Positions 51,711 through 59,896 are shown, counted from the first letter of the stretch. The stretch is DNA of 64,000 nt from Betaproteobacteria bacterium (GCA_004297625.1 SCTY01000030.1:64642-128641), one strand, 5' to 3'. Notes: generated from the sequence alone by a model not told the origin. Numbers and translations are program-made.

Positions 51711-52157
51711 GTGCCCGAATACCGCGGCTGCGAGCTGCCCGGGGACCTGTGGTACGACCTCGACTACCTCTGGGCGCGGCCCAACGCCGACGGCACCTTC
51801 ACGCTCGGGCTCACCGACCCCGCGCAGACCATGGCGGGCCGCGTGGTTTCGGCGCTGTTCCGCAAGCCGGGCACGCACCGCCGCGCCGGGAAAAACCTCG
51901 CCACCCTGGAATCGGGCAAGTGGGTGGGCGGCGTGCCGGCGCCTTTCGACGCCACCATCGTGGAGGTGAATCCGCGCGTGGAAGGCGACCCGGGCCTCGT
52001 GAATATCGCCCCGTACACCGACGCCTGGCTGATGCGCGTGCGGCCCGACGACGTCGCGGCGGCGTACGCGCGCCTGAAGCGCGGCGAAGAAGCGATCGCG
52101 GCGCTGAAGGCCTGGATCAACAAGTACAACCTGCAGTGCATGCGCTGCACGCAATGA
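51711..52157 (+). CDS. GcvH-like lipoyl-domain protein with C-terminal CxxC
   Basis: A 148-residue protein with the fold of glycine-cleavage H protein: FTLGLTDPAQTMAGRVVSAL, then NLATLESGKWVGGVPAPFDA with Lys70 as the likely lipoylated residue, and VNIAPYTDAWLMRVRP. The tail ends NLQCMRCTQ, a CxxC not found in typical GcvH. It starts at GTG 51711. No glycine-cleavage P or T gene is near, so a different lipoate-dependent role is likely, perhaps in NO or sulfur chemistry (inference). Confidence 0.78.
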   Translation: MPEYRGCELPGDLWYDLDYLWARPNADGTFTLGLTDPAQTMAGRVVSALFRKPGTHRRAGKNLATLESGKWVGGVPAPFDATIVEVNPRVEGDPGLVNIAPYTDAWLMRVRPDDVAAAYARLKRGEEAIAALKAWINKYNLQCMRCTQ

Positions 52158-52161
52158 CCGG

Positions 52162-52518
52162 ATGAAAGTGCAGCTTCTCGTCTCGGAATGGTGCGTGCCG
52201 TGCCGCGCGGCGGAGGACGTCTGGCGCGAGCTCGCGGGCCGGAAAGCGATCGCCTTCGAGGTGCTCGACGTCGGCCAGCCGGAAGGGCGCACGGTGGTTT
52301 CGACGCTTGGCGTGCGCACCGTTCCTTCCACGGTGATCGACGGCACGCTGCGCCACATCGGCGTGCCGACGCGCGGCGAGGCGATGGAGCTCGTCGCCGC
52401 GGCGCCGGAGCGCGCCGCGGACAGCCTGCACTACGTCGGCCTCACGCTCGAAACGACGAGCGCGTGGGCCGCCTTTGCGCTATTCGCCGCGCGCCTTTGG
52501 CCGCTGCTGCGAAGCTAG
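52162..52518 (+). CDS. Thioredoxin-like protein with CVPC site
   Basis: A 118-residue thioredoxin-fold protein. Active-site CVPC is at Cys11/Cys14 (VSEWCVPCRAAEDVW) and the cis-Pro loop is VRTVPSTVIDG. The C-terminal 40 residues have a hydrophobic stretch (TTSAWAAFALFAARLWPLL), which may anchor it to the membrane. It could reduce the CxxC of the GcvH-like neighbour (inference). Its stop overlaps that of the convergent nsrR gene. Confidence 0.82.
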   Translation: MKVQLLVSEWCVPCRAAEDVWRELAGRKAIAFEVLDVGQPEGRTVVSTLGVRTVPSTVIDGTLRHIGVPTRGEAMELVAAAPERAADSLHYVGLTLETTSAWAAFALFAARLWPLLRS

Positions 52519-52955
52519 GAAGCGCGCCGCGGCGCGAGCAGCACCTTGGCGAGCGGCCGCGCCGGCTCGAGGAGCTGCGCGAGGGTATAGCCGTCGAGCA
52601 CTTTCAGGAACGCGTCGCGCGCCTCGCCGAGCGCGTGGCGCAGCACGCAGGCGCGCGCGATGCGGCAGTCGCCCTCGTCCATGCATTCCACGAGATCGAA
52701 GCTGTCCTCGGTGGCGCGCAGCACCTCGCCGACGTTGATCTCCCCGGGCGCCCGAGCGAGCCGCATGCCGCCGCCCTTGCCGCGCACGGTCTCGATGTAG
52801 CCGAGCTGCCCCAGCCGGTGCACCACCTTCATCAGGTGGTTGGCGGAGATGTCGTAGGCGGCGCTGATCTGCTCTATGGTGGCGAGCCCCTCGGGCGCGG
52901 CGCCGAGATAGATGAGCACCCGGAAGCTGTAGTCGGAGAAGGTTGTCAGGCGCAT
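52515..52955 (-). CDS. nsrR: NsrR nitric-oxide-sensing Rrf2 repressor
   Basis: A 146-residue Rrf2 protein. MRLTTFSDYSFRVLIYLGAA has Asp8, a known fourth cluster ligand position in NsrR, and ECMDEGDCRIARACVLR has Cys91, Cys97 and Cys103. These bind a [4Fe-4S] cluster destroyed by NO. It is divergent from the DUF2249 operon across a textbook NsrR operator, so it regulates that operon and itself. Confidence 0.92.
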   Translation of the reverse strand: MRLTTFSDYSFRVLIYLGAAPEGLATIEQISAAYDISANHLMKVVHRLGQLGYIETVRGKGGGMRLARAPGEINVGEVLRATEDSFDLVECMDEGDCRIARACVLRHALGEARDAFLKVLDGYTLAQLLEPARPLAKVLLAPRRAS

Positions 52956-52972
52956 TGGGGCGTGCTATCTTG

Positions 52973-52995
52973 AAGATGTATCATTAATACATCTT
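52973..52995. promoter_or_regulatory. NsrR operator
   Basis: AAGATGTAT-N5-ATACATCTT is a perfect 9-bp inverted repeat and matches the NsrR consensus (AAGATGYAT and ATRCATCTT halves). It lies 18 bases upstream of the nsrR ATG and 22 bases upstream of the DUF2249 gene. Confidence 0.9.
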
Positions 52996-53016
52996 ATCAT
53001 TCATTCAGGAGGCCAC

Positions 53017-53250
53017 ATGACCCAGCCGGTTGTCGACGTCCGTACTATCATCCCGCGTGAGCGCCACCCGCGCATTTTCCAGAACTTCCACGCCCTCAAG
53101 CCGGGCGAAGCGTTCGAGCTCGTGAACGACCACGATCCCAAACCCCTCTACTACCAGTTCCAGGCCGAGCTCGGCGCCCCGTTTGACTGGGAGTACCTCG
53201 AGCAGGGACCGGAAGTGTGGCGGGTGCGCATCGGCCGGCCGGCCGCATGA
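53017..53250 (+). CDS. DUF2249 family protein
   Basis: A 77-residue protein: VDVRTIIPRERHPRIFQNFH, then LKPGEAFELVNDHDPKPLYY. This is the standard DUF2249 form, often found with hemerythrins and nitrogen-oxide genes. AGGAGG is present upstream. It is the first gene after the NsrR operator. Its molecular role is unknown. Confidence 0.9.
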   Translation: MTQPVVDVRTIIPRERHPRIFQNFHALKPGEAFELVNDHDPKPLYYQFQAELGAPFDWEYLEQGPEVWRVRIGRPAA

Positions 53251-53561
53251 GCGAAGCCGCGCGCCCGGATGAATCGGTCGTCTGGAACGCGCTGCGGACC
53301 GTCTACGATCCCGAGGTCGGCGAGAACATCGTCGATCTCGGGCTCGTCTACCGCCTGGAGACCCGCCCGGGCGCGGTCGACCTGGACATCACGATGACCA
53401 CGCCGGCGTGCCCGGCGGCCGGCTCCATCGCCGCCGAAGCCGAGGCCGCGGTGCGCAGCGCCTGCGCGCCAGGCACCGAGGTGCACGTCGAGGTGGTCTT
53501 CGATCCGCCGTGGACGCCGGAACGGATGAGCGAGGAAGTGAAGCAGCGCTTCGGCTGGTAG
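53247..53561 (+). CDS. DUF59/MIP18 (SufT/PaaD-like) metal-sulfur cluster assembly protein
   Basis: A 104-residue protein: VWNALRTVYDPEVGENIVDL, then TMTTPACPAAGSIAAEAEAA with the conserved Cys, and VEVVFDPPWTPERMSEE. Family members help load Fe-S clusters. Under NsrR control it may repair clusters damaged by NO. It overlaps the DUF2249 gene (ATGA). Confidence 0.9.
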   Translation: MSEAARPDESVVWNALRTVYDPEVGENIVDLGLVYRLETRPGAVDLDITMTTPACPAAGSIAAEAEAAVRSACAPGTEVHVEVVFDPPWTPERMSEEVKQRFGW

Positions 53562-53566
53562 CGCGG

Positions 53567-54643
53567 GTGAAGGACCTTCCCCCGCTCGGCCGCGCGCCGC
53601 TGCTCATCCTCGGGTTCGCCGCGCTCGCAACCGCGGCGGCGGGCGGCATGGTGCGGCTGGGGATCGTCGTCGCCGCGCCTCCTGCGGGGATCGCCTGGCA
53701 CGGCGCGCTCATGGCGAGCGCGTTCTTCGGCACGCTGATTTCCCTGGAGCGCGCGGTCGCTATGGGCAGGCTCTGGGCCTATGCCGCGCCGCTCGCCTGC
53801 GGCGCCGGCGGCGTAGCGCTCGTCCTCGGCTACGGCAACGCGGCATTCGCGCTCTTCGTCGCCGGCGCTGCGCTCTTCAGCGCGGTGTCGTTCCTCATTT
53901 ACCTCAAGCAGCGCGCGCTTCACACCGCGGTGCTTGCGCTCGGCGCCGTGGCGCTCCTGGTGGCAAACACTGCCCTCGCCGCGGGCGCCGCGCTCGCCGC
54001 CGCCGCGCTCGGCTGGGTCGCGTTCTTTGCGCTCACGATCGGCGGCGAGCGCCTGGAGCTTTCGCGCATAGCGCGCCCTCCGCTGGCCGCCCGCCGCGCT
54101 TTTGCGGTGATCTCCGCGCTACTTCTCGCCGCTGCGCTCGCCGCGCCGTGGGCCACGGAGGCGATGGTGCGTGCCGCCGGCGCGCTGCTCGTCGCGGCGG
54201 CAATATGGCTCTGGCGCTACGACATCGCCACGCGCACCGTGCGCTCGAGCGGCCTCACGCGCTACATCGCCTTGTGCCTGCTCGCGGGCTATGCCTGGCT
54301 CGCGCTCGGCGGCGCGATCCTCGCGCTCGCCGGCGGCTCGGGCGCGCGCGAGCTGTGGGACGCCGCGCTGCACTCGGTGATGCTCGGCTTCGTGTTCTCG
54401 ATGGTGTTCGGCCACGCGCCGGTGATCCTGCCCGCGGTGCTGCGCGTCGCGCTGCCTTACCGCCCGCTGCTTTACGCGCCGCTAATCTTGCTGCACGCCA
54501 CGCTCGCGCTGCGCGTCGCGGGCGACCTCGCGGCGAGCGCCTCGCTGCGCGCGGCGGGCGGCGCAGGCAACGTCGCCGCCATAGCGCTTTTCATCCTGAC
54601 CGCCGCCGGCCTCGCGCTTTCGAGCCGAGCGCGCGCGCGTTAG
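53567..54643 (+). CDS. Polytopic membrane protein, NnrS-like
   Basis: A 358-residue protein of about ten hydrophobic segments beginning at GTG 53567. AWHGALMASAFFGTLISLER near the N-terminus and LHSVMLGFVFSMVFGHAPVI near the C-terminus carry His residues in helices, like heme-copper NnrS proteins of nitric-oxide tolerance. It lies 5 bases after the DUF59 gene under NsrR control. The NnrS assignment is by resemblance. Confidence 0.65.
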   Translation: MKDLPPLGRAPLLILGFAALATAAAGGMVRLGIVVAAPPAGIAWHGALMASAFFGTLISLERAVAMGRLWAYAAPLACGAGGVALVLGYGNAAFALFVAGAALFSAVSFLIYLKQRALHTAVLALGAVALLVANTALAAGAALAAAALGWVAFFALTIGGERLELSRIARPPLAARRAFAVISALLLAAALAAPWATEAMVRAAGALLVAAAIWLWRYDIATRTVRSSGLTRYIALCLLAGYAWLALGGAILALAGGSGARELWDAALHSVMLGFVFSMVFGHAPVILPAVLRVALPYRPLLYAPLILLHATLALRVAGDLAASASLRAAGGAGNVAAIALFILTAAGLALSSRARAR

Positions 54644-54751
54644 AGATATTTCAGCCGTAACCGCAGGACCCTGGTCCGGAAACGGTTCGGACACGCGCTG
54701 CGCCCAACATGACGCCTGTCTTCAACCAACCATTACTTAAAGGACTTCACC

Positions 54752-54955
54752 ATGAAACGCATCATCGCCGCAGTCCCGTTTGCCGCGCTTGCCGCCCCCG
54801 TGTTCGCCGCGGAAGTCTCCGCGCCCTTCGAGCAGAACCAGCTCGACCGCGTCCTGCCGAACGTTGAGGTGCGCGCGGACAGCGCGAGCGTCGGCTCGAC
54901 GGGCAACGCCGACGTGTGGGCGCAGGACTACAACTTCATCGCCCCGGCGCAGTAA
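54752..54955 (+). CDS. Small exported protein, unknown function
   Basis: A 67-residue protein with signal peptide IIAAVPFAALAAPVFAAE (cleavage near residue 20). The mature part includes PFEQNQLDRVLPNVEVRADS. AAGGACTT upstream can serve as ribosome-binding site. Similar short secreted proteins occur in betaproteobacteria; no function is known to me. Confidence 0.7.
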   Translation: MKRIIAAVPFAALAAPVFAAEVSAPFEQNQLDRVLPNVEVRADSASVGSTGNADVWAQDYNFIAPAQ

Positions 54956-54975
54956 CTGGTGCCGAAAAAGCGGCT

Positions 54976-54995
54976 GGCGGCGCACTCGCGCCGCC
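54976..54995. terminator. Hairpin after the small exported protein gene
   Basis: GGCGGCGC (54976-54983) and GCGCCGCC (54988-54995) pair around ACTC, 21 bases after the TAA. No T-run follows. Confidence 0.35.
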
Positions 54996-55177
54996 GCGCC
55001 GCGTTCTTGACGCCGCTCAACAACGTAGTTCCCGGGCGATGTATCGTAATTCAGTGCTTGATCATTGATCCCGGCGTTCGCGGCAGCCTAGACGATCAGC
55101 CGTGCTTCATGGGCTCCGAGCATAAGAGGAGGAGCGCATTTTGGCGACAGGCGTTCTGACTCGTTAGGAGAACTACC

Positions 55178-55789
55178 ATGAAAGTCCGCACTACATTCGT
55201 AGCCGCATTCTCACTCGTGGCGGCATCGGCATGGACCGCGCCCGCGCTGGCGCATTGCGACACGCTGGACGGACCCGTCGTCTCGGCCGCCCGCAAAGCG
55301 CTCGACACCGGCAACGCCAACCTGGTTCTGGTCTGGGTGCAGAAGAAAGACGAGGCCGAGATCCGCAACGCCTTCCAGAGGACGCGCAATGTGCGCAAGG
55401 GCGGCGGCGAGGCCAAGGAGCTCGCGGACATGTACTTCTTCGAGACGCTGGTGCGCGTGCACCGCGCGGGCGAAGGGGCCGGGTATACGGGATTGAAGCC
55501 CGCCGGCTTGATCGAGCCGCCGGTAGCGGCCGCCGACAAGGCGATCGAGAGCGGCAAGCTCCAAGGCCTGGGCAAGGTGATCTCAGACCGCACCGAGAAA
55601 GGCCTGCATAGCCACTTCGAGCAGGTGATGGCGAAGAAGAACTACAAACCGAACGACGTCGAGGCGGGCCGCGCCTATTCGAGCGCGTACGTCGAATTCG
55701 TGCACTACGCCGAGCGGCTCTATGACGCCGCCGAAACCATGGCGCCCGAGAACGTGGAGAAGGCCCCGGCAGCAGCGCACGCCCATTGA
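55178..55789 (+). CDS. Exported protein, DUF6448-like
   Basis: A 203-residue protein with signal peptide FVAAFSLVAASAWTAPALAH (cleavage near residue 25). It contains HCDTLDGPVVSAARKALDTG, LADMYFFETLVRVHRAGEGA and YVEFVHYAERLYDAAE. The pattern agrees with what I recall as DUF6448. His and Cys at the mature N-terminus could bind metal. It is followed after 10 bases by a hemerythrin-like gene. Confidence 0.78.
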   Translation: MKVRTTFVAAFSLVAASAWTAPALAHCDTLDGPVVSAARKALDTGNANLVLVWVQKKDEAEIRNAFQRTRNVRKGGGEAKELADMYFFETLVRVHRAGEGAGYTGLKPAGLIEPPVAAADKAIESGKLQGLGKVISDRTEKGLHSHFEQVMAKKNYKPNDVEAGRAYSSAYVEFVHYAERLYDAAETMAPENVEKAPAAAHAH

Positions 55790-55799
55790 AAGGACGATC

Positions 55800-56264
55800 A
55801 TGAAATTCGAGATACCCAAACCCCTGCAGGTAGAGCACGAAGAGCTGCATGCGACGCTTGTGGAAGCGACCAAGGTCCCCGGCGCGGTCGGCGAGGCGGC
55901 GCGCGAGGTAGCGCGGCTGCTGCATCCGCACTTCGTAGCCGAAGAGGATTTCGCGCTACCGCCGCTTGCATTGCTTTCGGAGCTCGCGCGCGGCGGCGTG
56001 ACGCCGGAGATGGCGGAGGTGCTACCCATGACGCGGCGGCTGAAGGCCGAGCTGCCGAAGATGCTCGCCGAGCACAAGCAGATCGTCGGCGCGCTCGAGA
56101 AGCTGCGGGCGGCGGCGCATGCCGCCGGGCGCGCGGAATACGAGCACTTCGCCGACGCTCTGGTGCTCCACGCCCAGACCGAGGAGCAGGTGCTCTATCC
56201 GGCCGCGATCCTGATCGGCGAGCACGTCGCGCGCAGCCTTAAGGAAGCCGTCGCCACGCATTAG
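55800..56264 (+). CDS. Hemerythrin-like cation-binding domain protein
   Basis: A 154-residue bundle: LQVEHEELHATLVEA, LLHPHFVAEEDFALPPLALL, LAEHKQIVGALEKL and ALVLHAQTEEQVLYPA. The histidine and glutamate positions agree with a diiron hemerythrin fold. It is the third hemerythrin-type gene in the window. AAGGACG precedes the ATG. Confidence 0.83.
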   Translation: MKFEIPKPLQVEHEELHATLVEATKVPGAVGEAAREVARLLHPHFVAEEDFALPPLALLSELARGGVTPEMAEVLPMTRRLKAELPKMLAEHKQIVGALEKLRAAAHAAGRAEYEHFADALVLHAQTEEQVLYPAAILIGEHVARSLKEAVATH

Positions 56265-56396
56265 GACTGCTCGGCATCGTTCGAAACGGGCGAACGTCCC
56301 TGCCCGGCGACAGTCGAACTTGCATGGAGCGCGCCGGCTGCGCTTCGACAACCCGAGCGCGCGCCAGAGCTGCGGCCGCGGGGAAAGCTTCGGCAC

Positions 56397-56603
56397 ATGA
56401 AAATGACTCAACAGGAAAAGCTCGAGGAGGCGCTGAAAGAAACCTTTCCGGCGAGCGATCCGTTCTGGATCGCCCCGGAGGTCGCGCGCGTCAATTTCCG
56501 AAATCGGCCCGCGCGGACCAGGCGTGCTTCCTCACCTTCAGCGACTGGACGCGGTCGTTCCCGAGCCGGCTCAAGTACTCCTCCCGGCCTTTCAGGCAGG
56601 TAA
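56397..56603 (+). CDS. Small protein with KETFPASDP motif, 3' part doubtful
   Basis: The ORF begins MKMTQQEKLEEALKETFPAS and DPFWI, which is like many short proteobacterial proteins (LDEALKETFPASDP). From about residue 32 the sequence becomes Arg/Ser-rich and overlaps 113 bases of the convergent CoA-transferase gene, so the natural end was probably lost. The N-terminal part is the credible portion. Confidence 0.4.
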   Translation: MKMTQQEKLEEALKETFPASDPFWIAPEVARVNFRNRPARTRRASSPSATGRGRSRAGSSTPPGLSGR

Positions 56604-57408
56604 CCCATTCCTTGAGCCAGCGCTCGAATTGCGCGCGCGTCCTGGTCGCCTTGTGGTATTCGCCGAAATACTCGTTGTCCCGGTTGTAGTAGCCCTGCAC
56701 CGGCGAGGGGTGCGCGCCGAAAGGCACCTCGGCTACGGCGGAAACCAGGAAGCCGGGAATGACCGTCCGGTTCGGATCGCTCGCAATCACCTTCGCCGAA
56801 ACGATCTCTTCGGCTACCACGATGACGTGCTTCGCGGCGTGCACCGCATCGGGCAACACGCCGAGGTTGCCCCACACGTGCGCGTTGCCCGAGGCGTCGG
56901 AGCGCTGCGCCTGCACGATCGTCACGTCGGGCGAAATGGCGCGCACCGCCTGCATTTTCTCTCCCGTGAACGGAGCTTCGAACTCCGCCAGGCCGGGGTT
57001 GCGCGCAATCACACTCGAGCCGCCCGCGGTGTAAGTCGGCAGAAACGGCACGCCGAGCGCGCCGGCGTGCAGCGCAAGCGCGAGGGTGAAATTGGTGTGA
57101 TCCACCATCTCCACCGCGTGCGGGATGCCGTCCTCGATCGCGCGGCGGAAGTTGTACGCCGAGCCCATCATGACGTTCCCCACCCACGCGGCCGTCACTC
57201 GCTTCGCGCACCCGGCGCCGATGAGCTGGTCGAGCAGGATGTCGGAGATCGGGCCGACGAGCGCCAGGTCGCGCTTGCCCTGCCGGATGATCTCGTGGCC
57301 CGCGGCGAAAGGGATCATGCTTTCGAGCTGCAGGCCGAGCGCGACGCTCGCCCCGTCGGGCACGAAGCGCGCGACCGCCTCCTGCAGGGCGCACAGCTTT
57401 TCAGTCAT
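56491..57408 (-). CDS. CoA-transferase subunit A (class I, GctA/IpdA-like)
   Basis: A 305-residue class I CoA-transferase subunit: RFVPDGASVALGLQLESMIP, then RQGKRDLALVGPISDILLDQ and GVPFLPTYTAGGSSVIARNP. It pairs with the overlapping subunit B gene (ATGA). Together with the aryl-CoA ligase upstream they form a small degradation operon. The acid used is unknown. Confidence 0.87.
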   Translation of the reverse strand: MTEKLCALQEAVARFVPDGASVALGLQLESMIPFAAGHEIIRQGKRDLALVGPISDILLDQLIGAGCAKRVTAAWVGNVMMGSAYNFRRAIEDGIPHAVEMVDHTNFTLALALHAGALGVPFLPTYTAGGSSVIARNPGLAEFEAPFTGEKMQAVRAISPDVTIVQAQRSDASGNAHVWGNLGVLPDAVHAAKHVIVVAEEIVSAKVIASDPNRTVIPGFLVSAVAEVPFGAHPSPVQGYYNRDNEYFGEYHKATRTRAQFERWLKEWVTCLKGREEYLSRLGNDRVQSLKVRKHAWSARADFGN

Positions 57409-58148
57409 CGGGTCCAAAAGCCGTCGCGATCGTAAGCGCGGATCGCACGCAGCTCCTGCCGGGTCGGCGGCTTGGTCTCGCGAACTTCGGGAGAGACTTG
57501 GAGATCCCATCCCGTATTCGCGAGCACGTCTTGCACCGTGGTTCCGGGATGATAGGAGTGCAGGTAAGCCTCGCCTCCGGCCGAGAAACGCAGCACCGCC
57601 TTGGTGGTAATGACGGCCGCAGGACCTCCCTGCGCGAGCCGGCCGGCACGCCACGGGCCGAAGCCCGGGCTGGTGACGTAATGGACTTTCTCCGGCAAGC
57701 GGAATCTCTGGTGATCGAGCAGCGCCACGAAGCGTTTCGCGAGCGCCGCGATGTCGCAGGCGCCGCCGCTGCCGGGCAGGCGTATCGCCTTCCCCGAAGC
57801 GTCGCGCACCTCGGTGGAGTTCAGATTGCCGCGCCGGTCCACCTCCGCCGCGCCGAGGAAGCCGAGGCTGACGCGGCCGCGCTGCAGCAGCGCCATGCAC
57901 TCGAGCATGCTGAGGCACGAAAGCGCGCCGGTGATGTTGGGCCCGTCCGACATCGTGAACAGCAGCTCGCGCGCCGGCGTGCTGCGCAGAATTCCGTTTT
58001 CGAACACGCCCACCGCATCGGGGGCGTGGGTGTGCTTGGCCACCACGAAGGCGATCAGCGGCAGCCGCATGCCGACGAACACCACGTCGCCGTCGCGGAT
58101 CTCGCGCGCGGCCGTCGCGACCATGAGTTCCGATGCGGTGTAGCTCAA
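57405..58148 (-). CDS. CoA-transferase subunit B (class I, GctB/IpdB-like)
   Basis: A 247-residue partner subunit: MVATAAREIRDGDVVFVGMR, ENGILRSTPARELLFTMSDG and RRGNLNSTEVRDASGKAIRL, then LPGSGGACDIAALAKRF. The TTG at 58148 (SYTASELM) overlaps the ligase TGA (TTGA) and fits the family start, so it was preferred to the ATG eight codons later. Confidence 0.85.
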   Translation of the reverse strand: MSYTASELMVATAAREIRDGDVVFVGMRLPLIAFVVAKHTHAPDAVGVFENGILRSTPARELLFTMSDGPNITGALSCLSMLECMALLQRGRVSLGFLGAAEVDRRGNLNSTEVRDASGKAIRLPGSGGACDIAALAKRFVALLDHQRFRLPEKVHYVTSPGFGPWRAGRLAQGGPAAVITTKAVLRFSAGGEAYLHSYHPGTTVQDVLANTGWDLQVSPEVRETKPPTRQELRAIRAYDRDGFWTR

Positions 58149-59788
58149 ATCTCTCGCAAGCGGTAGCGCTGGATCTTGCCGGTGGCGGTGCGCGGCAGCT
58201 CTTCGACGAACTTCACTTCGCGCGGATATTTGTACGGCGCGAGCACGGATTTCACGTATTGCTGGATCTCGGCCGCCGTCGCATCGCTCGCGTCGCGCGC
58301 ATCGCGCAGCACCACGCAGGCGCGAACGATGTTGCCGCGCTTGTCGCTCGGCACGCCGACCACTGCGCACGCGTGGACCTTCGGATGCTCGGCGACGGCG
58401 CGCTCGACTTCCTGCGGCGAAATGTTGTAGCCGGCGGATACGATCATGTCGTCGGCCCGGTCGACGTACCAGAAGCAGCCTTCCTTGTCCCTCTCGCAGA
58501 CGTCGCCGGTGAGGTTCCAGCCGTTCTGCACCGCGCGCCCCTGGCGCTCCGGATCGCCGATGTAGCGGCAGCCGGTCGGGCCGATCACCGCGAGCCGGCC
58601 GCGCCCGCCCGGCGGCAGCGGATTGCCTGCGCTGTCGAGAATCTCCACCGTGTAGCCGGGCACCGCGTGCCCCATCGACCCGATGCAGGCGACTTTCATC
58701 GACTCGGAGACGAAATGCGTGAGCATCTCGGTCGTGCCCAGGCCGTTGACGGCGCGCAGCCCGGTCGCCGCGCGCCATTGCTCCCACAAGCCGGTGCGCA
58801 GGTTCTCGCCCGCCGAAGTGCATTTGCGCAGGGTGGACAGGTTGTAGGCGCCGACGAGCGGCAGCATGCTCTGGTAGAGCGTGGGAACCGCGTACAGGCT
58901 CGTCGCGCCGTGGCGTTGAATCGCGGACAGAAGCGCTTCCGGCGTCGGGCGCGGAATGAGCACCGAAGTGGCGCCGTAGCGCAACGGATAGAGAAGCGAT
59001 ACGGCGAGCCCGTAGGTAAACGCAAGCGTCGGCGAACCGACGACCACATCGCCGGGCTCGACGGTGTACACCTTCGGCCAGCATTCGGTGACCGCGACGA
59101 TATCGCGGTGGAAGGCCGCCGCGCCTTTCGGGTTGCCCGTCGTTCCCGAGGTGAAGCTGACGAGCGCCACGTCGTCGGCCGCGGTCGCGACGCTGCCGCC
59201 GCCCGCGGGCTTCGCTTGCGCACGCCGGTCGAGGTCGGCGTCCGGGTGGCTGGCGTCGCAGGCGGGCGTGAAATACGCGATCCGCTCGAGCACCGGCACC
59301 CGGGGCGCGGCCTGCGCGAGCTCTTCCGCCAGCGACACCTCGCATAGCGCGAAACGCACCTGCGCCTTCTCGAGGATATAGGCGAGCTCGCGCGCCCGAA
59401 GCATCGCCATCGTGTTGACCACGATGCCGCCCGCACGCACCACCGCGAGCCAGCAGGCCGCGACCATCGGCGTGTTGGCGGAGCGCAGCAGCACGCGAGC
59501 GCCGGGCACCAGCCCGAAGTCCTCGACCAGCACCCGGGCGATGCGCTGCACCCGGTCGAGGAGATGCCTGAACGTCCAGGTCACCCCTTCGTAGTGAAAG
59601 ACCGGCCGGTCGCCGGCGCCCGCCTCGACCGCCGCATCGAGCAGCGCAACGCACGCGTTCAGGCGATCCGGATAGTGGTTTAGATGCGGCGCGGAATAAT
59701 CGAACCGCGGCCACAGCTCCTGCGGCGGAAGCTGCGAGCGGATGAACGGATCGACGTGGGCAGAAGGGACACCGCCTGGCAGACGCAT
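58145..59788 (-). CDS. Aryl-CoA ligase, 2-aminobenzoate-CoA ligase-like
   Basis: A 547-residue AMP-forming ligase. The P-loop is VSFTSGTTGNPKGAAAFHRD, followed by GSPTLAFTYGLAVSLLYPLR, and the hinge and C-terminal parts are VDRADDMIVSAGYNISPQEV and LPRTATGKIQRYRL. The FHRD and LAFTYGL stretches resemble anthranilate/benzoate-CoA ligases. It probably activates an aromatic acid for the CoA-transferase operon. An operator-like palindrome and FNR-like box lie upstream. Confidence 0.85.
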   Translation of the reverse strand: MRLPGGVPSAHVDPFIRSQLPPQELWPRFDYSAPHLNHYPDRLNACVALLDAAVEAGAGDRPVFHYEGVTWTFRHLLDRVQRIARVLVEDFGLVPGARVLLRSANTPMVAACWLAVVRAGGIVVNTMAMLRARELAYILEKAQVRFALCEVSLAEELAQAAPRVPVLERIAYFTPACDASHPDADLDRRAQAKPAGGGSVATAADDVALVSFTSGTTGNPKGAAAFHRDIVAVTECWPKVYTVEPGDVVVGSPTLAFTYGLAVSLLYPLRYGATSVLIPRPTPEALLSAIQRHGATSLYAVPTLYQSMLPLVGAYNLSTLRKCTSAGENLRTGLWEQWRAATGLRAVNGLGTTEMLTHFVSESMKVACIGSMGHAVPGYTVEILDSAGNPLPPGGRGRLAVIGPTGCRYIGDPERQGRAVQNGWNLTGDVCERDKEGCFWYVDRADDMIVSAGYNISPQEVERAVAEHPKVHACAVVGVPSDKRGNIVRACVVLRDARDASDATAAEIQQYVKSVLAPYKYPREVKFVEELPRTATGKIQRYRLREI

Positions 59789-59826
59789 AGTGCTCCGGAT
59801 AGTGGCGGTTCTTGGAGCCGCTTGTC

Positions 59827-59840
59827 TTAATCCAGGTCAA
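59827..59840. promoter_or_regulatory. FNR/DNR-like box
   Basis: TTAATCCAGGTCAA has 4 of 5 bases in each half compared with TTGAT and ATCAA. It lies between the divergent ligase gene and the small membrane protein gene, 38 bases from the ligase ATG. Confidence 0.3.
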
Positions 59841-59862
59841 GACGCCCGGGGGCGAGGCGTGC

Positions 59863-59882
59863 TGGACTGGACGCACAGTCCA
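59863..59882. promoter_or_regulatory. Palindrome, candidate operator
   Basis: TGGACTGGACGCACAGTCCA is a 7-bp inverted repeat (TGGACTG and CAGTCCA) with a 6-base centre, 14 bases upstream of the ATG at 59897 and 74 bases from the divergent ligase start. It shares GACTGGAC and AGTC with the TetR operator at 26586-26603. Confidence 0.45.
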
Positions 59883-59896
59883 ATCCGGAGGGGACC

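Noticed and set aside
55056..55072. TTGATCATTGAT as an FNR box
   Set aside because: The second half is a direct, not inverted, repeat, and no ATCAA-like half is at the right spacing.
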